A stretch of DNA of 26,817 bases. It comes from Candidatus Enterococcus ferrettii. GTDB lineage: Bacteria > Bacillota > Bacilli > Lactobacillales > Enterococcaceae. Every line of letters starts with the position of its first letter. The first letter of the stretch is position 1. The stretch spans positions 1 through 26,817 of the forward strand of contig NZ_JAFREL010000033.1 in assembly GCF_017377655.1 (NCBI RefSeq), written 5' to 3'. The translations under genes and the position numbers were made by a program. Positions 6,976 to 13,719 of the stretch are shown here, one piece after another. Below the pieces are notes generated by a model, which was not told where the DNA came from, ran no database searches, and saw only the letters and a list, made by a program, of their open reading frames with translations.

Positions 6976-8277
6976 TTAAACGAGATATGTTGTTGTGAAG
7001 TAATTGACTCCATACCTCAGCTCATCGCAAGCATGGTTGTTCTTATCAATTGGTAGCCCGCTGTCATTCCTAGCGTACATACCGATTTCTTTGATTAGGT
7101 TGTAATGATCATACTTGCCTTCTAGGTCATACAAAAAAAGAACCCCTTTGGTTAAGGCGTTCTGAACTCGTTCTATTCCAACTTCTATTTTTAAGCCGTT
7201 GCTGCTAACTTTGTCACTGCTATTATTCTTTGCTTTGTCTGTGTCTAGACCTAACAGATGCAACTCTTCTCTAAGCGATTTACATGCCGGATCAACAAAC
7301 AAATAATTCCAATGAGGAAAGCTTATCTTAGCTCTCTCTGATAACTCATCATAGCACCATGCAATAAATTGCTTGATTTCCTTGGCATAGATTGACATAG
7401 CCTTTATCACGCCGCTGTCATTACCTGAATGATAATAGTTAGCGAGTCGGTATAGGTAATACTGTCCTTTGTAAAATGTTACTAACCAGAATGCACACGT
7501 CGTTGCGTCGCCTTGCCCACCATCAGCAGTAAAGAACGTCTCAATCACATTGCCCTTAATCTGCTTGATCATGTTCTTTTCCTTATCAAACATGCTGTAA
7601 ATGACACCTTCAGGCATGACTCTTTCGCCTAACCAGTCACGCTTATATAAGTAATCTGATACTTTACATTCCTCTTCCCAATCTTTCAAGCGTTGTCCGG
7701 TTAGAATAGGGTTGTCATGCGGCCGCCAATGCCTAAACAAATACTTGTTAGTCTTCTTAAACCGTTCTAGCGTCTCCAGATTAGGATGGTTTGGCGCTGG
7801 TGGGTTTTGCTCAGCCAAATGGTAACGAAACTTAGCAGCCAGGGTACGGCGGAAAGCTTCCTCAATAAACGCCTTGTGCAATAGATTGAACTCTAGGAAG
7901 GTTACTGTACCAAAACTCATACCAGTGATAGCCCCGACTGAGTTAACCTTGCCTCCCCCTTTATAGTAAATCTTTTTTTCGCCAGTCGGCAGGTTCAACC
8001 AAAGATGATCACCATGCCGATCACTTCGCATCTCACCGACTTCTTTAAAGATATGAGCCAATCCATAGCCTTCACAATCCATAAACATCCGATAAGCTTG
8101 TTCTTGGTTGTAGGCTGCTACAAGGTGATTAGGATCGGGACTAGCTGTATAAATAATTGCCATCTTTTGAGCGTCCGACATTGTTTTACCAGAACGGATG
8201 GTTCCCTCATTCAATTCAAGCTCGATACCTTTCAATGGCTGATAGATATTTGCTTGTTGTTTTTCGGATAAAATCAT
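6976..8277 (-). CDS. terL: Terminase large subunit (PBSX family)
   Basis: 433 residues. The ATPase domain has a Walker A at residues 25-32 (GTIRSGKT) and a Walker-B-like strand TVTFLEFN at 124-131, with the catalytic Glu at 129 but Leu in place of the usual preceding Asp. The RNase H-like nuclease domain shows the acidic triad: Asp252 in TADGGQGD, Asp329 in FVDPAC and Asp418 in HACDELRYG. The start overlaps the TerS stop (ATGA). This motor cuts concatemeric DNA and pumps it through the portal. Related PBSX/SPP1/A118 enzymes mostly package by a headful (pac) mechanism, which I infer here. Confidence 0.93.
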   Translation of the reverse strand: MILSEKQQANIYQPLKGIELELNEGTIRSGKTMSDAQKMAIIYTASPDPNHLVAAYNQEQAYRMFMDCEGYGLAHIFKEVGEMRSDRHGDHLWLNLPTGEKKIYYKGGGKVNSVGAITGMSFGTVTFLEFNLLHKAFIEEAFRRTLAAKFRYHLAEQNPPAPNHPNLETLERFKKTNKYLFRHWRPHDNPILTGQRLKDWEEECKVSDYLYKRDWLGERVMPEGVIYSMFDKEKNMIKQIKGNVIETFFTADGGQGDATTCAFWLVTFYKGQYYLYRLANYYHSGNDSGVIKAMSIYAKEIKQFIAWCYDELSERAKISFPHWNYLFVDPACKSLREELHLLGLDTDKAKNNSSDKVSSNGLKIEVGIERVQNALTKGVLFLYDLEGKYDHYNLIKEIGMYARNDSGLPIDKNNHACDELRYGVNYFTTTYLV

Positions 8278-9134
8278 TCTTCTTCACCACCGATGAGCTG
8301 CTGACCTAATTTAATTAAGTCGGCTATCTGCTGCTGGTTGCTCCGATCTATTGACAGCTTGCCAGCTCTGTTGGCTGCTATATCCGCTTCAGCGTTCGCT
8401 TTTCTTGTCTGAGCGGATCGTAACTCGTCAGCAGAAAGATACTTCATAAGCTCACTCATAGCCTTGTGCTTGTCGTACATTTCAATGGATATGCCATCCT
8501 TACCCTGCGATATCTTTTTAACCAACGAACCGTCAAAGTCTTCACTGGAACGAACATATACATCGTTAAGCCTGCCAATAACTTGTTCACCCTTTTTAGT
8601 CTTAACAGGGTTGCCATGCTCATCTCTAACCTCATACTCAGTTAAATTGACTTTTACGATATCCGTGATGTCAGCTCCAAACTGTTTGATGTACTCAGCT
8701 ATCAGGTCCTTAACGTCTACATAGATGTCTTGCTGCAACTCTGCTTTTAGCCTGTGCAACTCTTTCTTTATGCCATCGTTCGCCATCAATCTATATGCGT
8801 TAGCATGAGCTGTTCTATAATTACACTGATAGGCTTCTTGGTATGCCTTAGTCGCATTGAAGTGCTGTAAATAAAAAAGACAGAACAACTTTTGCTGTTC
8901 CGTCAGATGATCATTATCTATTACTGGTTGCATATTTATTTGGTGTGCAACCTTTTCTTTTTTTGTGTGCACACTTTTTTTCTTAATGGGTGCACCCTTA
9001 TTCTGTTCCTGTTCTTTCCACTTTCGTGTCTTCCATGACTTCACTGTATTGATAGAGACACCGTGCTTTGCGGCTATCTCTTTATATTTCATACCTTCTT
9101 GGTAATCCTTATATGCTAACTCCCATTTTTCCAC
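8274..9134 (-). CDS. terS: Terminase small subunit
   Basis: About 286 residues. The first segment has an HTH ([20 protein letters not shown]), followed by a Lys-rich linker and a second conserved core starting [20 protein letters not shown], typical of Terminase_2 small subunits, then [20 protein letters not shown] and a charged C-terminal part. I prefer the GTG at 9132-9134 ([10 protein letters not shown]), about ten bases after GAGAGG; a GTG four codons upstream (9144-9146) abuts the same ribosome binding site. TerS recognises the packaging site, often inside its own gene, and recruits TerL. Confidence 0.88.
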   Translation of the reverse strand: MEKWELAYKDYQEGMKYKEIAAKHGVSINTVKSWKTRKWKEQEQNKGAPIKKKSVHTKKEKVAHQINMQPVIDNDHLTEQQKLFCLFYLQHFNATKAYQEAYQCNYRTAHANAYRLMANDGIKKELHRLKAELQQDIYVDVKDLIAEYIKQFGADITDIVKVNLTEYEVRDEHGNPVKTKKGEQVIGRLNDVYVRSSEDFDGSLVKKISQGKDGISIEMYDKHKAMSELMKYLSADELRSAQTRKANAEADIAANRAGKLSIDRSNQQQIADLIKLGQQLIGGEEE

Positions 9135-9173
9135 ATCACACGGCACCTCTCTTTCAGTAAAGTTTTCTATAAA

Positions 9174-9569
9174 TCATAATAATGCTGTTACTGTATTATA
9201 TATCCCTAATGCAACAGTAATTAAACTAGCTACATTACCAGCAGTTTCGCCAGCTTCTGATATACCTTTAATTGCTTTTGATAACAAAGTATCTGCTTCA
9301 TCTTTATTTTTTGCCTTTGCTACATCAAAAATGGCTCGCATTATTAGATTCAATTCTTCAGTGTTGAGTTGTGTTTCTCTATTAATTGTCACCAACTCTT
9401 TTAAGTAGGCTGTATTATCCGCAATTTCCTTTAAAAGAGCTTTACTATCAATTGCGGCTTGATTGGCATTCATGGCAAGCTCTTCTTTTTCTGCCCGCCA
9501 CTCGTTTTGAGCATCAAATGATTTTCGTATTTTATCATGTGTACTCATCAAATGATCTAAATTATCCAT
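9174..9569 (-). CDS. Hypothetical coiled-coil protein between the late leader and terS
   Basis: 131 residues starting MDNLDHLMSTHDKIRKSF, with GAGGAG seven bases before the ATG. The first 85 residues are charged amphipathic helix, probably coiled coil. The last 35 (AGETAGNVASLITVALGIYN onward) are Gly/Ala-rich and hydrophobic, perhaps a membrane-inserting or glycine-zipper segment. No known fold is recognised. It is the first gene of the late transcript, before terS, an unusual place for a non-packaging protein. Possible roles include a holin-like or membrane-active accessory protein, but nothing in the sequence decides this. Confidence 0.72.
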   Translation of the reverse strand: MDNLDHLMSTHDKIRKSFDAQNEWRAEKEELAMNANQAAIDSKALLKEIADNTAYLKELVTINRETQLNTEELNLIMRAIFDVAKAKNKDEADTLLSKAIKGISEAGETAGNVASLITVALGIYNTVTALL

Positions 9570-9650
9570 TTTATCACTCCTCTATCATGATTTTACCAGA
9601 TAATCAAAAGGATAGTCTTGTAAATAATATGGTTCTGAGGGTTAAAGAAA

Positions 9651-9714
9651 GGCAGCACATGTCGAAATAAGAAAAAGGGAGTGTCTCATCTCCTTTGATT
9701 TATTTTGTGCTGCC
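9651..9714 (-). terminator. Long imperfect stem-loop in the late leader (terminator-like)
   Basis: Outer arms GGCAGCACA (9651-9659) and TGTGCTGCC (9706-9714) pair perfectly. Inside, AAATAA/TTATTT and an AAGGGAG/CTCCTTT-like stem with one bulge continue the pairing around an 8-nt loop, so nearly the whole 64 bases fold. On the minus strand the stem is followed by TTTCTTT. It may end the early transcript, act as a regulated leader of the late transcript, or be an RNA processing site. No target duplication flanks it, so a transposon remnant is not supported. Confidence 0.5.
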
Positions 9715-9825
9715 TATACTAGCTTTCCACCTCTTGCTAAATCGCTATATTTAAAAGGAGTAGTCATGTCTGACAGTTTTCGTTGGTGTTCAATTTGCTT
9801 GAGGTGGTCGGCTAAAATTTCTACG

Positions 9826-9876
9826 CTATCATATTATCACGAAGGATGTACCATTGTGGGGCGCGTTTTGGACACA
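9826..9876 (-). promoter_or_regulatory. Putative late promoter and activator site downstream of arpU
   Basis: Just after the ArpU stop, the minus strand carries a GC-rich tract bounded by TGTG and CACA (9855-9876, with AAAACGCGCCCC inside), then 20-odd bases on a TATGAT -10 hexamer (9828-9833, one mismatch) with no acceptable -35. A good -10 with a poor -35 next to a GC-rich tract, placed between the late regulator and the late genes, suggests an activator-dependent late promoter. ArpU binding is inference. From 9570 to 9825 the leader holds a stem-loop and a short open frame but no clear gene. Confidence 0.35.
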
Positions 9877-10374
9877 TCAGAACCAATTAATTACAGTTTC
9901 GATGCCGAAGGTGTATTTTGCCACCTCTTGTATTCCCTTATCTAGCCGCCGCTTGATCGTTCTACGGTCACAATCATAATGAGTTGCGATAAACTCATCT
10001 GACAGCGGCCGCGGCACTAGGTATTTCATCTCAAGTAGCTTATACCCATCAGGATCTGACTCCTTATAGGCCATTAGAGCAAAATCAACATGCTTCATAA
10101 TTTTTACTGTCTTGGCCTTATGCTCTAACAGGCTGTTCACATCGAATCGCCAATCAAACCAGAACGAGCCTACTTCTTCCTCTACCTGCTGGTCCACAAT
10201 TTTACAATGCGTTTTCAGTTGGTAATAATTCTTTAGCACTTCCCTGATATTGTGATAGGCGTTGTTTCTTACGGCACGCCGTTTCTTTTCTTGCGCTGCT
10301 GTCATCTTTTCGACTACAGCATCCACAATCTTGTTCATTGACTTCTCAGACAATTCGATTACTTGCGTTTCCAA
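9877..10374 (-). CDS. arpU: ArpU-family late transcriptional regulator
   Basis: 165 residues from a TTG start at 10372-10374 with GGGGGAG just upstream. The N-terminal half is helical. The C-terminal 45 residues contain a sigma-region-4-like HTH: LSDEFIATHYDCDRRTIKRRLDKGIQEVAKYTF (seen as LSDEFIATHYDCD then RRTIKRRLDKGIQEV). Length, architecture and position as last early gene before the terminase genes match ArpU-type regulators, first described in Enterococcus hirae as affecting autolysin export and now regarded as phage late-gene activators. It probably switches on the late operon from the site at 9826-9876. Confidence 0.82.
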   Translation of the reverse strand: METQVIELSEKSMNKIVDAVVEKMTAAQEKKRRAVRNNAYHNIREVLKNYYQLKTHCKIVDQQVEEEVGSFWFDWRFDVNSLLEHKAKTVKIMKHVDFALMAYKESDPDGYKLLEMKYLVPRPLSDEFIATHYDCDRRTIKRRLDKGIQEVAKYTFGIETVINWF

Positions 10375-10400
10375 TAAAGCTCCCCCTTCTTTGCTATTGT

Positions 10401-10586
10401 TTATAGGTCAATTCCTTGCGCTCTTGCTACAATGCGGTGCTTCAACTTTTCAGCCTCCAGATTCTTTATTTGGAGGGTGATCGCTTCGCGTGTAGTAGTG
10501 TTCTTACTTTTACGAAACATCATTCTGAGCTCCTCGATTTCCGTATTGCATTGGTCAAATCGAGTCTTAATTTGATCTCTCCCCAT
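10401..10586 (-). CDS. Small hypothetical coiled-coil protein
   Basis: 61 residues starting MGRDQIKTRFDQCNTEIEEL. I use the ATG at 10584-10586, eight bases after AAGGAG; an upstream in-frame start would swallow that site. The protein is entirely helical and charged (REAITLQIKNLEAEKLKHRI), consistent with a short coiled coil. It is coupled to arpU by a 26-base gap. No family recognised. Its upstream 30 bases are a near-copy of those in front of the gene at 11401-11598. Confidence 0.62.
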   Translation of the reverse strand: MGRDQIKTRFDQCNTEIEELRMMFRKSKNTTTREAITLQIKNLEAEKLKHRIVARAQGIDL

Positions 10587-10594
10587 GCAATATT

Positions 10595-10624
10595 CTCCTT
10601 TCAAGCCGACGTTAGTGGACTTAT
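10595..10624. repeat. Boundary repeat, copy A
   Basis: A 30-base segment on the plus strand containing GTTAGTGGA (10611-10619), matching copy B (11605-11634) at 25 of 30 positions. On the minus strand it runs from TCCACTAAC into CTTGAAAGGAG and so includes the ribosome binding site of the following gene. It ends one gene and starts the next, the pattern of a gene-boundary sequence. Confidence 0.6.
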
Positions 10625-10625
10625 C

Positions 10626-10928
10626 CTATTTGTTTTCTTCTTTATCAATCGGCTTAAATCCTTTGACAAAAACATTGCCGTATCTTATTTCTCTACTCTC
10701 ATAAGTTCCTATCAGTTTGCCATCAACAACTAGGTTTTTGGCTTTGTCACCGGAATGTCTGTGGTTTTTATAAATAAGTGTTAACTTAGCACCTTGGCAA
10801 AGATTGTTTTGCTTCATTGCTTTCGCGACAGCTTGTTTTGTAACCTCTAAATAGTCTGCTACTTCCTGCTGGTTATTAAAGATAATTACTTCATGTTCCA
10901 AAGTGACCATCTTTATCATGTTAGCCAT
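10626..10928 (-). CDS. Small HTH-like DNA-binding protein, unknown role
   Basis: 100 residues (MANMIKMVTLEHEVIIF), with AGGAG nine bases before the ATG. Residues 18-41 form a plausible helix-turn-helix, NQQEVADYLEVTKQAVAKAMKQ, read in two parts as NQQEVADYLEVTK and QAVAKAMKQ. A short repeat-like beta segment follows, with DGKLIGTYESREIRYGNVF. The combination resembles small phage proteins in which an HTH precedes a KLIG-type motif also seen near homing endonuclease DNA-binding modules. Probably a DNA-binding early protein; target unknown. Confidence 0.65.
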   Translation of the reverse strand: MANMIKMVTLEHEVIIFNNQQEVADYLEVTKQAVAKAMKQNNLCQGAKLTLIYKNHRHSGDKAKNLVVDGKLIGTYESREIRYGNVFVKGFKPIDKEENK

Positions 10929-10939
10929 AATTGCATCTC

Positions 10940-11386
10940 CTAACCTATTACCTTGAACTTAGACATCCTATAATTCTTAACAGCTTGATCCATCTCAGCT
11001 TTGCTCCATGGTCGAAACAATCTTGCACGGTATTTAATCACCATGTCCACGAACTCATAGCGGATTGATTCTATACACTCAACTTGTCCGCAGACACCCT
11101 TAAATACAAAAGGATCACCGACTCTGTACAATGGATTTTCATTTGTAAATTCGCACTTAATATATTTACGTTCAAAAAGACTGGTTGGTTCATATTTTGA
11201 ATAGTCTGACTGGCTGTCGATCTTTTGTGCAATCCCTTCAACTTCGATTCGTGAGGACTTGCTATACAATCTTTTCATCTCAAGAATGTGGGTCAGCACA
11301 TAACTCTCATCTTTGTAATCAAAGAGTTCTCCCACTTCAACTGACTGGCTAAACCCTTCTCTGTATAACTTAAAAATCGCCTGCAT
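10940..11386 (-). CDS. Hypothetical early protein
   Basis: 148 residues (MQAIFKLYREGFSQSVEVGE). It begins with an alternating strand pattern and has mixed alpha/beta composition. A segment RVGDPFVFKGVCGQVECIES resembles a small beta barrel or SH3-like fold, and the C-terminus is basic (FRPWSKAEMDQAVKNYRMSK). No catalytic motif is evident. It sits in the run of small minus-strand accessory genes between the recombinase and arpU. The family is not recognised. Confidence 0.65.
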   Translation of the reverse strand: MQAIFKLYREGFSQSVEVGELFDYKDESYVLTHILEMKRLYSKSSRIEVEGIAQKIDSQSDYSKYEPTSLFERKYIKCEFTNENPLYRVGDPFVFKGVCGQVECIESIRYEFVDMVIKYRARLFRPWSKAEMDQAVKNYRMSKFKVIG

Positions 11387-11400
11387 GAGTCGTCACTTCC

Positions 11401-11598
11401 TTATAACAAATCGGCAATTGCTAAAACTTGTTGTTCTTCTTCTGTTCCCTTAGCGAGTGCAGAAAGGCCCACTCCAAACTGATTCGGATATTTTGCAACC
11501 AATGAACCAAATAACTCAGAAAAATGTTCCTGTATTTGATCCTCGGTTAGTCCTTTTATTTTCAAAACCATTGTTGTACATTCATTTGTGTTATTCAT
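11401..11598 (-). CDS. Small hypothetical early protein
   Basis: 65 residues (MNNTNECTTMVLKIKGLTED). AAAGGAG lies seven bases before the ATG. The protein is compact, acidic and mostly helical (LTEDQIQEHFSELFGSLVAK) with a hydrophobic C-end. It is the first minus-strand gene to the left of the inverted two-gene cassette, and its ribosome binding site lies within boundary repeat copy B. Function unknown. Confidence 0.62.
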   Translation of the reverse strand: MNNTNECTTMVLKIKGLTEDQIQEHFSELFGSLVAKYPNQFGVGLSALAKGTEEEQQVLAIADLL

Positions 11599-11604
11599 AT
11601 ATGT

Positions 11605-11634
11605 CTCCTTTCAAGCGTCGGTTAGTGGAATTAT
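11605..11634. repeat. Boundary repeat, copy B (left edge of the inverted cassette)
   Basis: Contains GTTAGTGGAATTA at 11621-11633, identical to the 13 bases at 12476-12488. The wider 30 bases match copy A (10595-10624) at 25 positions. The two exact copies enclose 842 bases carrying two plus-strand genes in an otherwise minus-strand operon. Confidence 0.7.
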
Positions 11635-11810
11635 TAAAAGTCCTGTTTACTCATTAACTTTCTAATTCATGCTTATTCGCATATCTGATTCTGAATTCAG
11701 CCTCAATTTCGCTACTCTCATTTACTAATGTATTTATTTAGAGGTTTATATTTCTATTTTTTTTATAAAAGATGTAATATCAAATCATCAAAAAGAAAGT
11801 GGTGTTTAGT

Positions 11811-12068
11811 ATGACAGATTATGAAAAAAAAGAAGTTGCTGTTTTAGAAAATATTGTGGATACCTTGACAAAATTAGATTCAGAATTAGATAAGCTAGAC
11901 TCTTTAAATGAGGATAAATCCAAAAAGCATGAACTAAAAAAATGGTATGCAGAAAAGAAAGCTATTCATGACATCAAACATATCCTTCATAGTGTTGGAA
12001 AGTATGAAAAATATGACGACGATGAAATGAAAAAAATTGATGCTTATATTGAAAACTTTATGAACTAA
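11811..12068 (+). CDS. Plus-strand accessory (moron) protein, helical, unknown
   Basis: 85 residues starting MTDYEKKEVAVLENIVDTLT. I choose the ATG at 11811 because GGTG lies six bases upstream; two GTG codons just before it are possible. The protein is all helical and highly charged (LDSELDKLDSLNEDKSKKHE), like a short coiled-coil bundle. It runs against the surrounding operon, is AT-rich, and is closed by a strong terminator, so it is an autonomous unit probably expressed in the lysogen. No family recognised. About 170 bases of AT-rich leader (11635-11810) contain T-tracts and weak -10-like hexamers such as TATAAA at 11764 but no convincing -35. Confidence 0.7.
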   Translation: MTDYEKKEVAVLENIVDTLTKLDSELDKLDSLNEDKSKKHELKKWYAEKKAIHDIKHILHSVGKYEKYDDDEMKKIDAYIENFMN

Positions 12069-12074
12069 TAGAAT

Positions 12075-12110
12075 TCAGGATTCTACGATTGTGGAATCCT
12101 GATTTTTTTT
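12075..12110 (+). terminator. Rho-independent terminator of the first cassette gene
   Basis: A 9-bp perfect stem TCAGGATTC (12075-12083) / GAATCCTGA (12094-12102), with a 10-nt loop, followed by eight T. It starts six bases after the stop codon of 11811-12068. One of the clearest terminators in the window. Confidence 0.92.
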
Positions 12111-12194
12111 GACGAATAATAAATATCCTTACTATGCTGTTACCAATTACTTCTAGATGTCATTTAATTCCCAATACAAAACGAAAATTTGATC

Positions 12195-12223
12195 TTTTTT
12201 ATCTACTCCTTATTCGCTATAAT
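12195..12223 (+). promoter_or_regulatory. Promoter of the second cassette gene
   Basis: A consensus TATAAT -10 at 12218-12223 lies 43 bases before the ATG. The -35 position at the usual 17-base spacing is a run of T (12195-12200), a poor match. It follows the previous terminator by 84 bases, so this gene has its own transcription start. Confidence 0.55.
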
Positions 12224-12266
12224 TTTTGAACACAAAGAATACTATAGTTAGGAGAGATCATTAATT

Positions 12267-12428
12267 ATGACTACTGCAAAAACAATCGTAAGTTATTGGA
12301 GTGCCAACCATTTCGATGGGAAATTAAACTATGCTTTAGAATATCTATCTAACAATGGTTACGAAATTCTAGAAGTACAATTTAATCATAATTGGTGCTT
12401 TTACTCTGCAAGCATTTTGTACAAATAG
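12267..12428 (+). CDS. 53-residue plus-strand accessory protein (DUF4177-like character)
   Basis: Starts ATG at 12267 with AGGAGAG ten bases upstream and ends TAG at 12426-12428. The reading is MTTAKTIVSYWSANHFDGKL followed by NYALEYLSNNGYEILEVQF and a Trp/Cys/Tyr-rich strand ending SILYK. The pattern of a helix, then NGYEILEV, then a beta strand resembles the small DUF4177 fold (helix, GWELVSV-type strand), but similarity is only by eye. Flanked by its own promoter and terminator. It is a good candidate for a small effector expressed from the lysogen. Confidence 0.72.
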   Translation: MTTAKTIVSYWSANHFDGKLNYALEYLSNNGYEILEVQFNHNWCFYSASILYK

Positions 12429-12431
12429 CCT

Positions 12432-12461
12432 ACACCCTGATCATTCTTTAGGGTGTTTTTT
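12432..12461 (+). terminator. Rho-independent terminator of the second cassette gene
   Basis: A 7-bp stem ACACCCT (12432-12438) / AGGGTGT (12450-12456), with an 11-nt loop, merging into six T (12456-12461). It begins three bases after the stop codon and ends 14 bases before boundary repeat copy C. Confidence 0.9.
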
Positions 12462-12475
12462 CCCTTCTATGCTGA

Positions 12476-12488
12476 GTTAGTGGAATTA
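12476..12488. repeat. Boundary repeat, copy C (right edge of the inverted cassette)
   Basis: GTTAGTGGAATTA, identical to 11621-11633 in direct orientation. On the other side is the stop region of the minus-strand gene 12504-12743. Deleting one copy plus the intervening DNA would restore a continuous minus-strand operon. Confidence 0.7.
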
Positions 12489-12503
12489 CTTTCCTTTGAA
12501 AAT

Positions 12504-12743
12504 CTAGTACAAATCGTATTCAGTATCCGCTTTAGCCATTAGCTCTTCTTCTGTTAATTCCCAGTCTTCCATTAAAGCAGCGTGCAATTTTTCTTCATGA
12601 TCAAAAATTGTTTCATATTCTACTAGCGTGTAGGTGTAGCCACAATCTGGATCTGGACAGGTGAAGATTTGTTTCTTAGTATCAAATTTTAAATGTTCAT
12701 CACATTCAAAACATGTCGCCTTCTTAAATTTAGCTGGTAACAC
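12504..12743 (-). CDS. Small zinc-ribbon protein
   Basis: 79 residues, GTG start at 12741-12743 with GAGGG six bases upstream. The N-terminal half is a zinc ribbon: CFEC at residues 11-14 and CPDPDC at about 29-34. The C-terminal half is a strongly acidic helix (LMEDWELTEEELMAKADTEY). Such proteins may bind nucleic acid or a host protein. It is the last minus-strand gene before the inverted cassette. Specific role unknown. Confidence 0.66.
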   Translation of the reverse strand: MLPAKFKKATCFECDEHLKFDTKKQIFTCPDPDCGYTYTLVEYETIFDHEEKLHAALMEDWELTEEELMAKADTEYDLY

Positions 12744-12775
12744 TTTTATCCCTCTTTCTATTAAACTGGTGGTTA

Positions 12776-13036
12776 CTAGAATCGGTTCAATTCATTTCTG
12801 TCTAGACTATCAGCGAATGCTATAGCAACGGCTGCTACTTGAATAAGTTCTGTTCGTGCTTGTTCCAATCGATGTACCTCTGATGAAAATCCATACTCGT
12901 TTATCTCTTTTGCAACTTCGCCTACTTCCTCCGAAAGAATACTATGCCAAAGAAGAGGGCTATGATTTTGTGTTCCCCATTTTTTTTCTTGTCTCTTACG
13001 TTCATCAGACACCGATTTAAAAATATCGACTTCCAT
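12776..13036 (-). CDS. MazG-like NTP pyrophosphohydrolase
   Basis: 86 residues from ATG 13034-13036 (MEVDIFKSVSDERKRQEKKW), eight bases after AAGGAG; an upstream GTG overlaps that site. The motif SEEVGEVAKE and a later ELIQVAAVAIAFAD helix supply the Glu/Asp metal ligands of the all-alpha NTP-PPase (MazG-like) superfamily. The opening ERxxQxxKWG and the HSPLLW segment are typical of the phage subgroup. It likely hydrolyses a (d)NTP to monophosphate, either house-cleaning nucleotides or lowering alarmone levels during infection; substrate is inferred. Confidence 0.75.
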   Translation of the reverse strand: MEVDIFKSVSDERKRQEKKWGTQNHSPLLWHSILSEEVGEVAKEINEYGFSSEVHRLEQARTELIQVAAVAIAFADSLDRNELNRF

Positions 13037-13065
13037 TTTTTCCACTCCTTGCTTTCCTTGTGTGG

Positions 13066-13407
13066 TTACTTCACTGCATAATTATTTTTTATTGCTAGAT
13101 ATCGTAGTAGTACCTCTTGCCTTTTGTGCTCTTCCATGCATTTCCAGAGCTCAACTAATTGACGAGGAACCCATTTCCTCCCAACTGCTAACTCAGAAAT
13201 AATGCCAGTCGGATGAAATCCATACTCTTTAATTTCTTTTGTTTCTTCTAACATCCAATCAAGCAACATATCCTGATTGGATGTTAGATTGCTATTCAGA
13301 AAGCTAAAATTTTTCAGTTTTACAAAGTCGCTAGCACCTAGAACCTTCTCAATTTCATAGGAATCGCATCGCCCAATCGGTTTGCCATTGTTGTAAATTA
13401 GACTCAT
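13066..13407 (-). CDS. Hypothetical early protein
   Basis: 113 residues (MSLIYNNGKPIGRCDSYEIE), with GGGAG eight bases before the ATG. An N-terminal beta segment is followed by helices, including EETKEIKEYGFHPTGIISEL and ELWKCMEEHKRQEVLLRYLA. No cofactor or metal motif is clear. It is tightly packed with the MazG-like gene. Not recognised. Confidence 0.6.
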   Translation of the reverse strand: MSLIYNNGKPIGRCDSYEIEKVLGASDFVKLKNFSFLNSNLTSNQDMLLDWMLEETKEIKEYGFHPTGIISELAVGRKWVPRQLVELWKCMEEHKRQEVLLRYLAIKNNYAVK

Positions 13408-13456
13408 AATTTTCTCCCTTCACTCCATGATTTCCTTGGTTAGTTGCCAATTTTTC

Positions 13457-13681
13457 TCAAGTTGTTTCTATAGTTATCTCCTCTGCTGATAAATATCTAG
13501 CCAAACAGTCTGAATCACAAAACATGTTGTCACACCCATCTTCAAACTGAAAGAATTTAATTATCATAAAGTTATCTCTCACTGTTAGATACGATTGAGT
13601 AGAAAATCCATTTTCATCGAATAGATTTTTACCACAATAAGCACATTCAGATTCTTCTTTATCGAAAACTGGATAAACCAA
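13457..13681 (-). CDS. Small treble-clef-like zinc protein
   Basis: 74 residues, TTG start at 13679-13681 with AGAGGAGAG upstream. It has CAYC (about residues 13-16) and, after roughly 30 residues of beta strands, CDNMFCDSDCLARYL. The CxxC...CDSxCLxxYL pattern is that of a treble-clef zinc knuckle. Similar short proteins are common in Firmicute phages without a known task; nucleic-acid or protein binding is likely. Confidence 0.65.
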   Translation of the reverse strand: MVYPVFDKEESECAYCGKNLFDENGFSTQSYLTVRDNFMIIKFFQFEDGCDNMFCDSDCLARYLSAEEITIETT

Positions 13682-13719
13682 AATATCTCTCCTCTCTATC
13701 CTTAGGTTATTTGTATGGT

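Noticed and set aside
9651..9714. Stem-loop read as a miniature transposon, or as a 15-codon gene (MRHSLFLISTCAAFL) with AAGGAG before it
   Set aside because: No target site duplication flanks it, and the AAGGAG abuts the ATG with no spacing, so neither idea is supported.
9840..9880. GC-rich tract as a cos site
   Set aside because: No recognisable cohesive-end consensus, and A118/SPP1-type terminases mostly use headful packaging; a regulatory role next to the late promoter is simpler.
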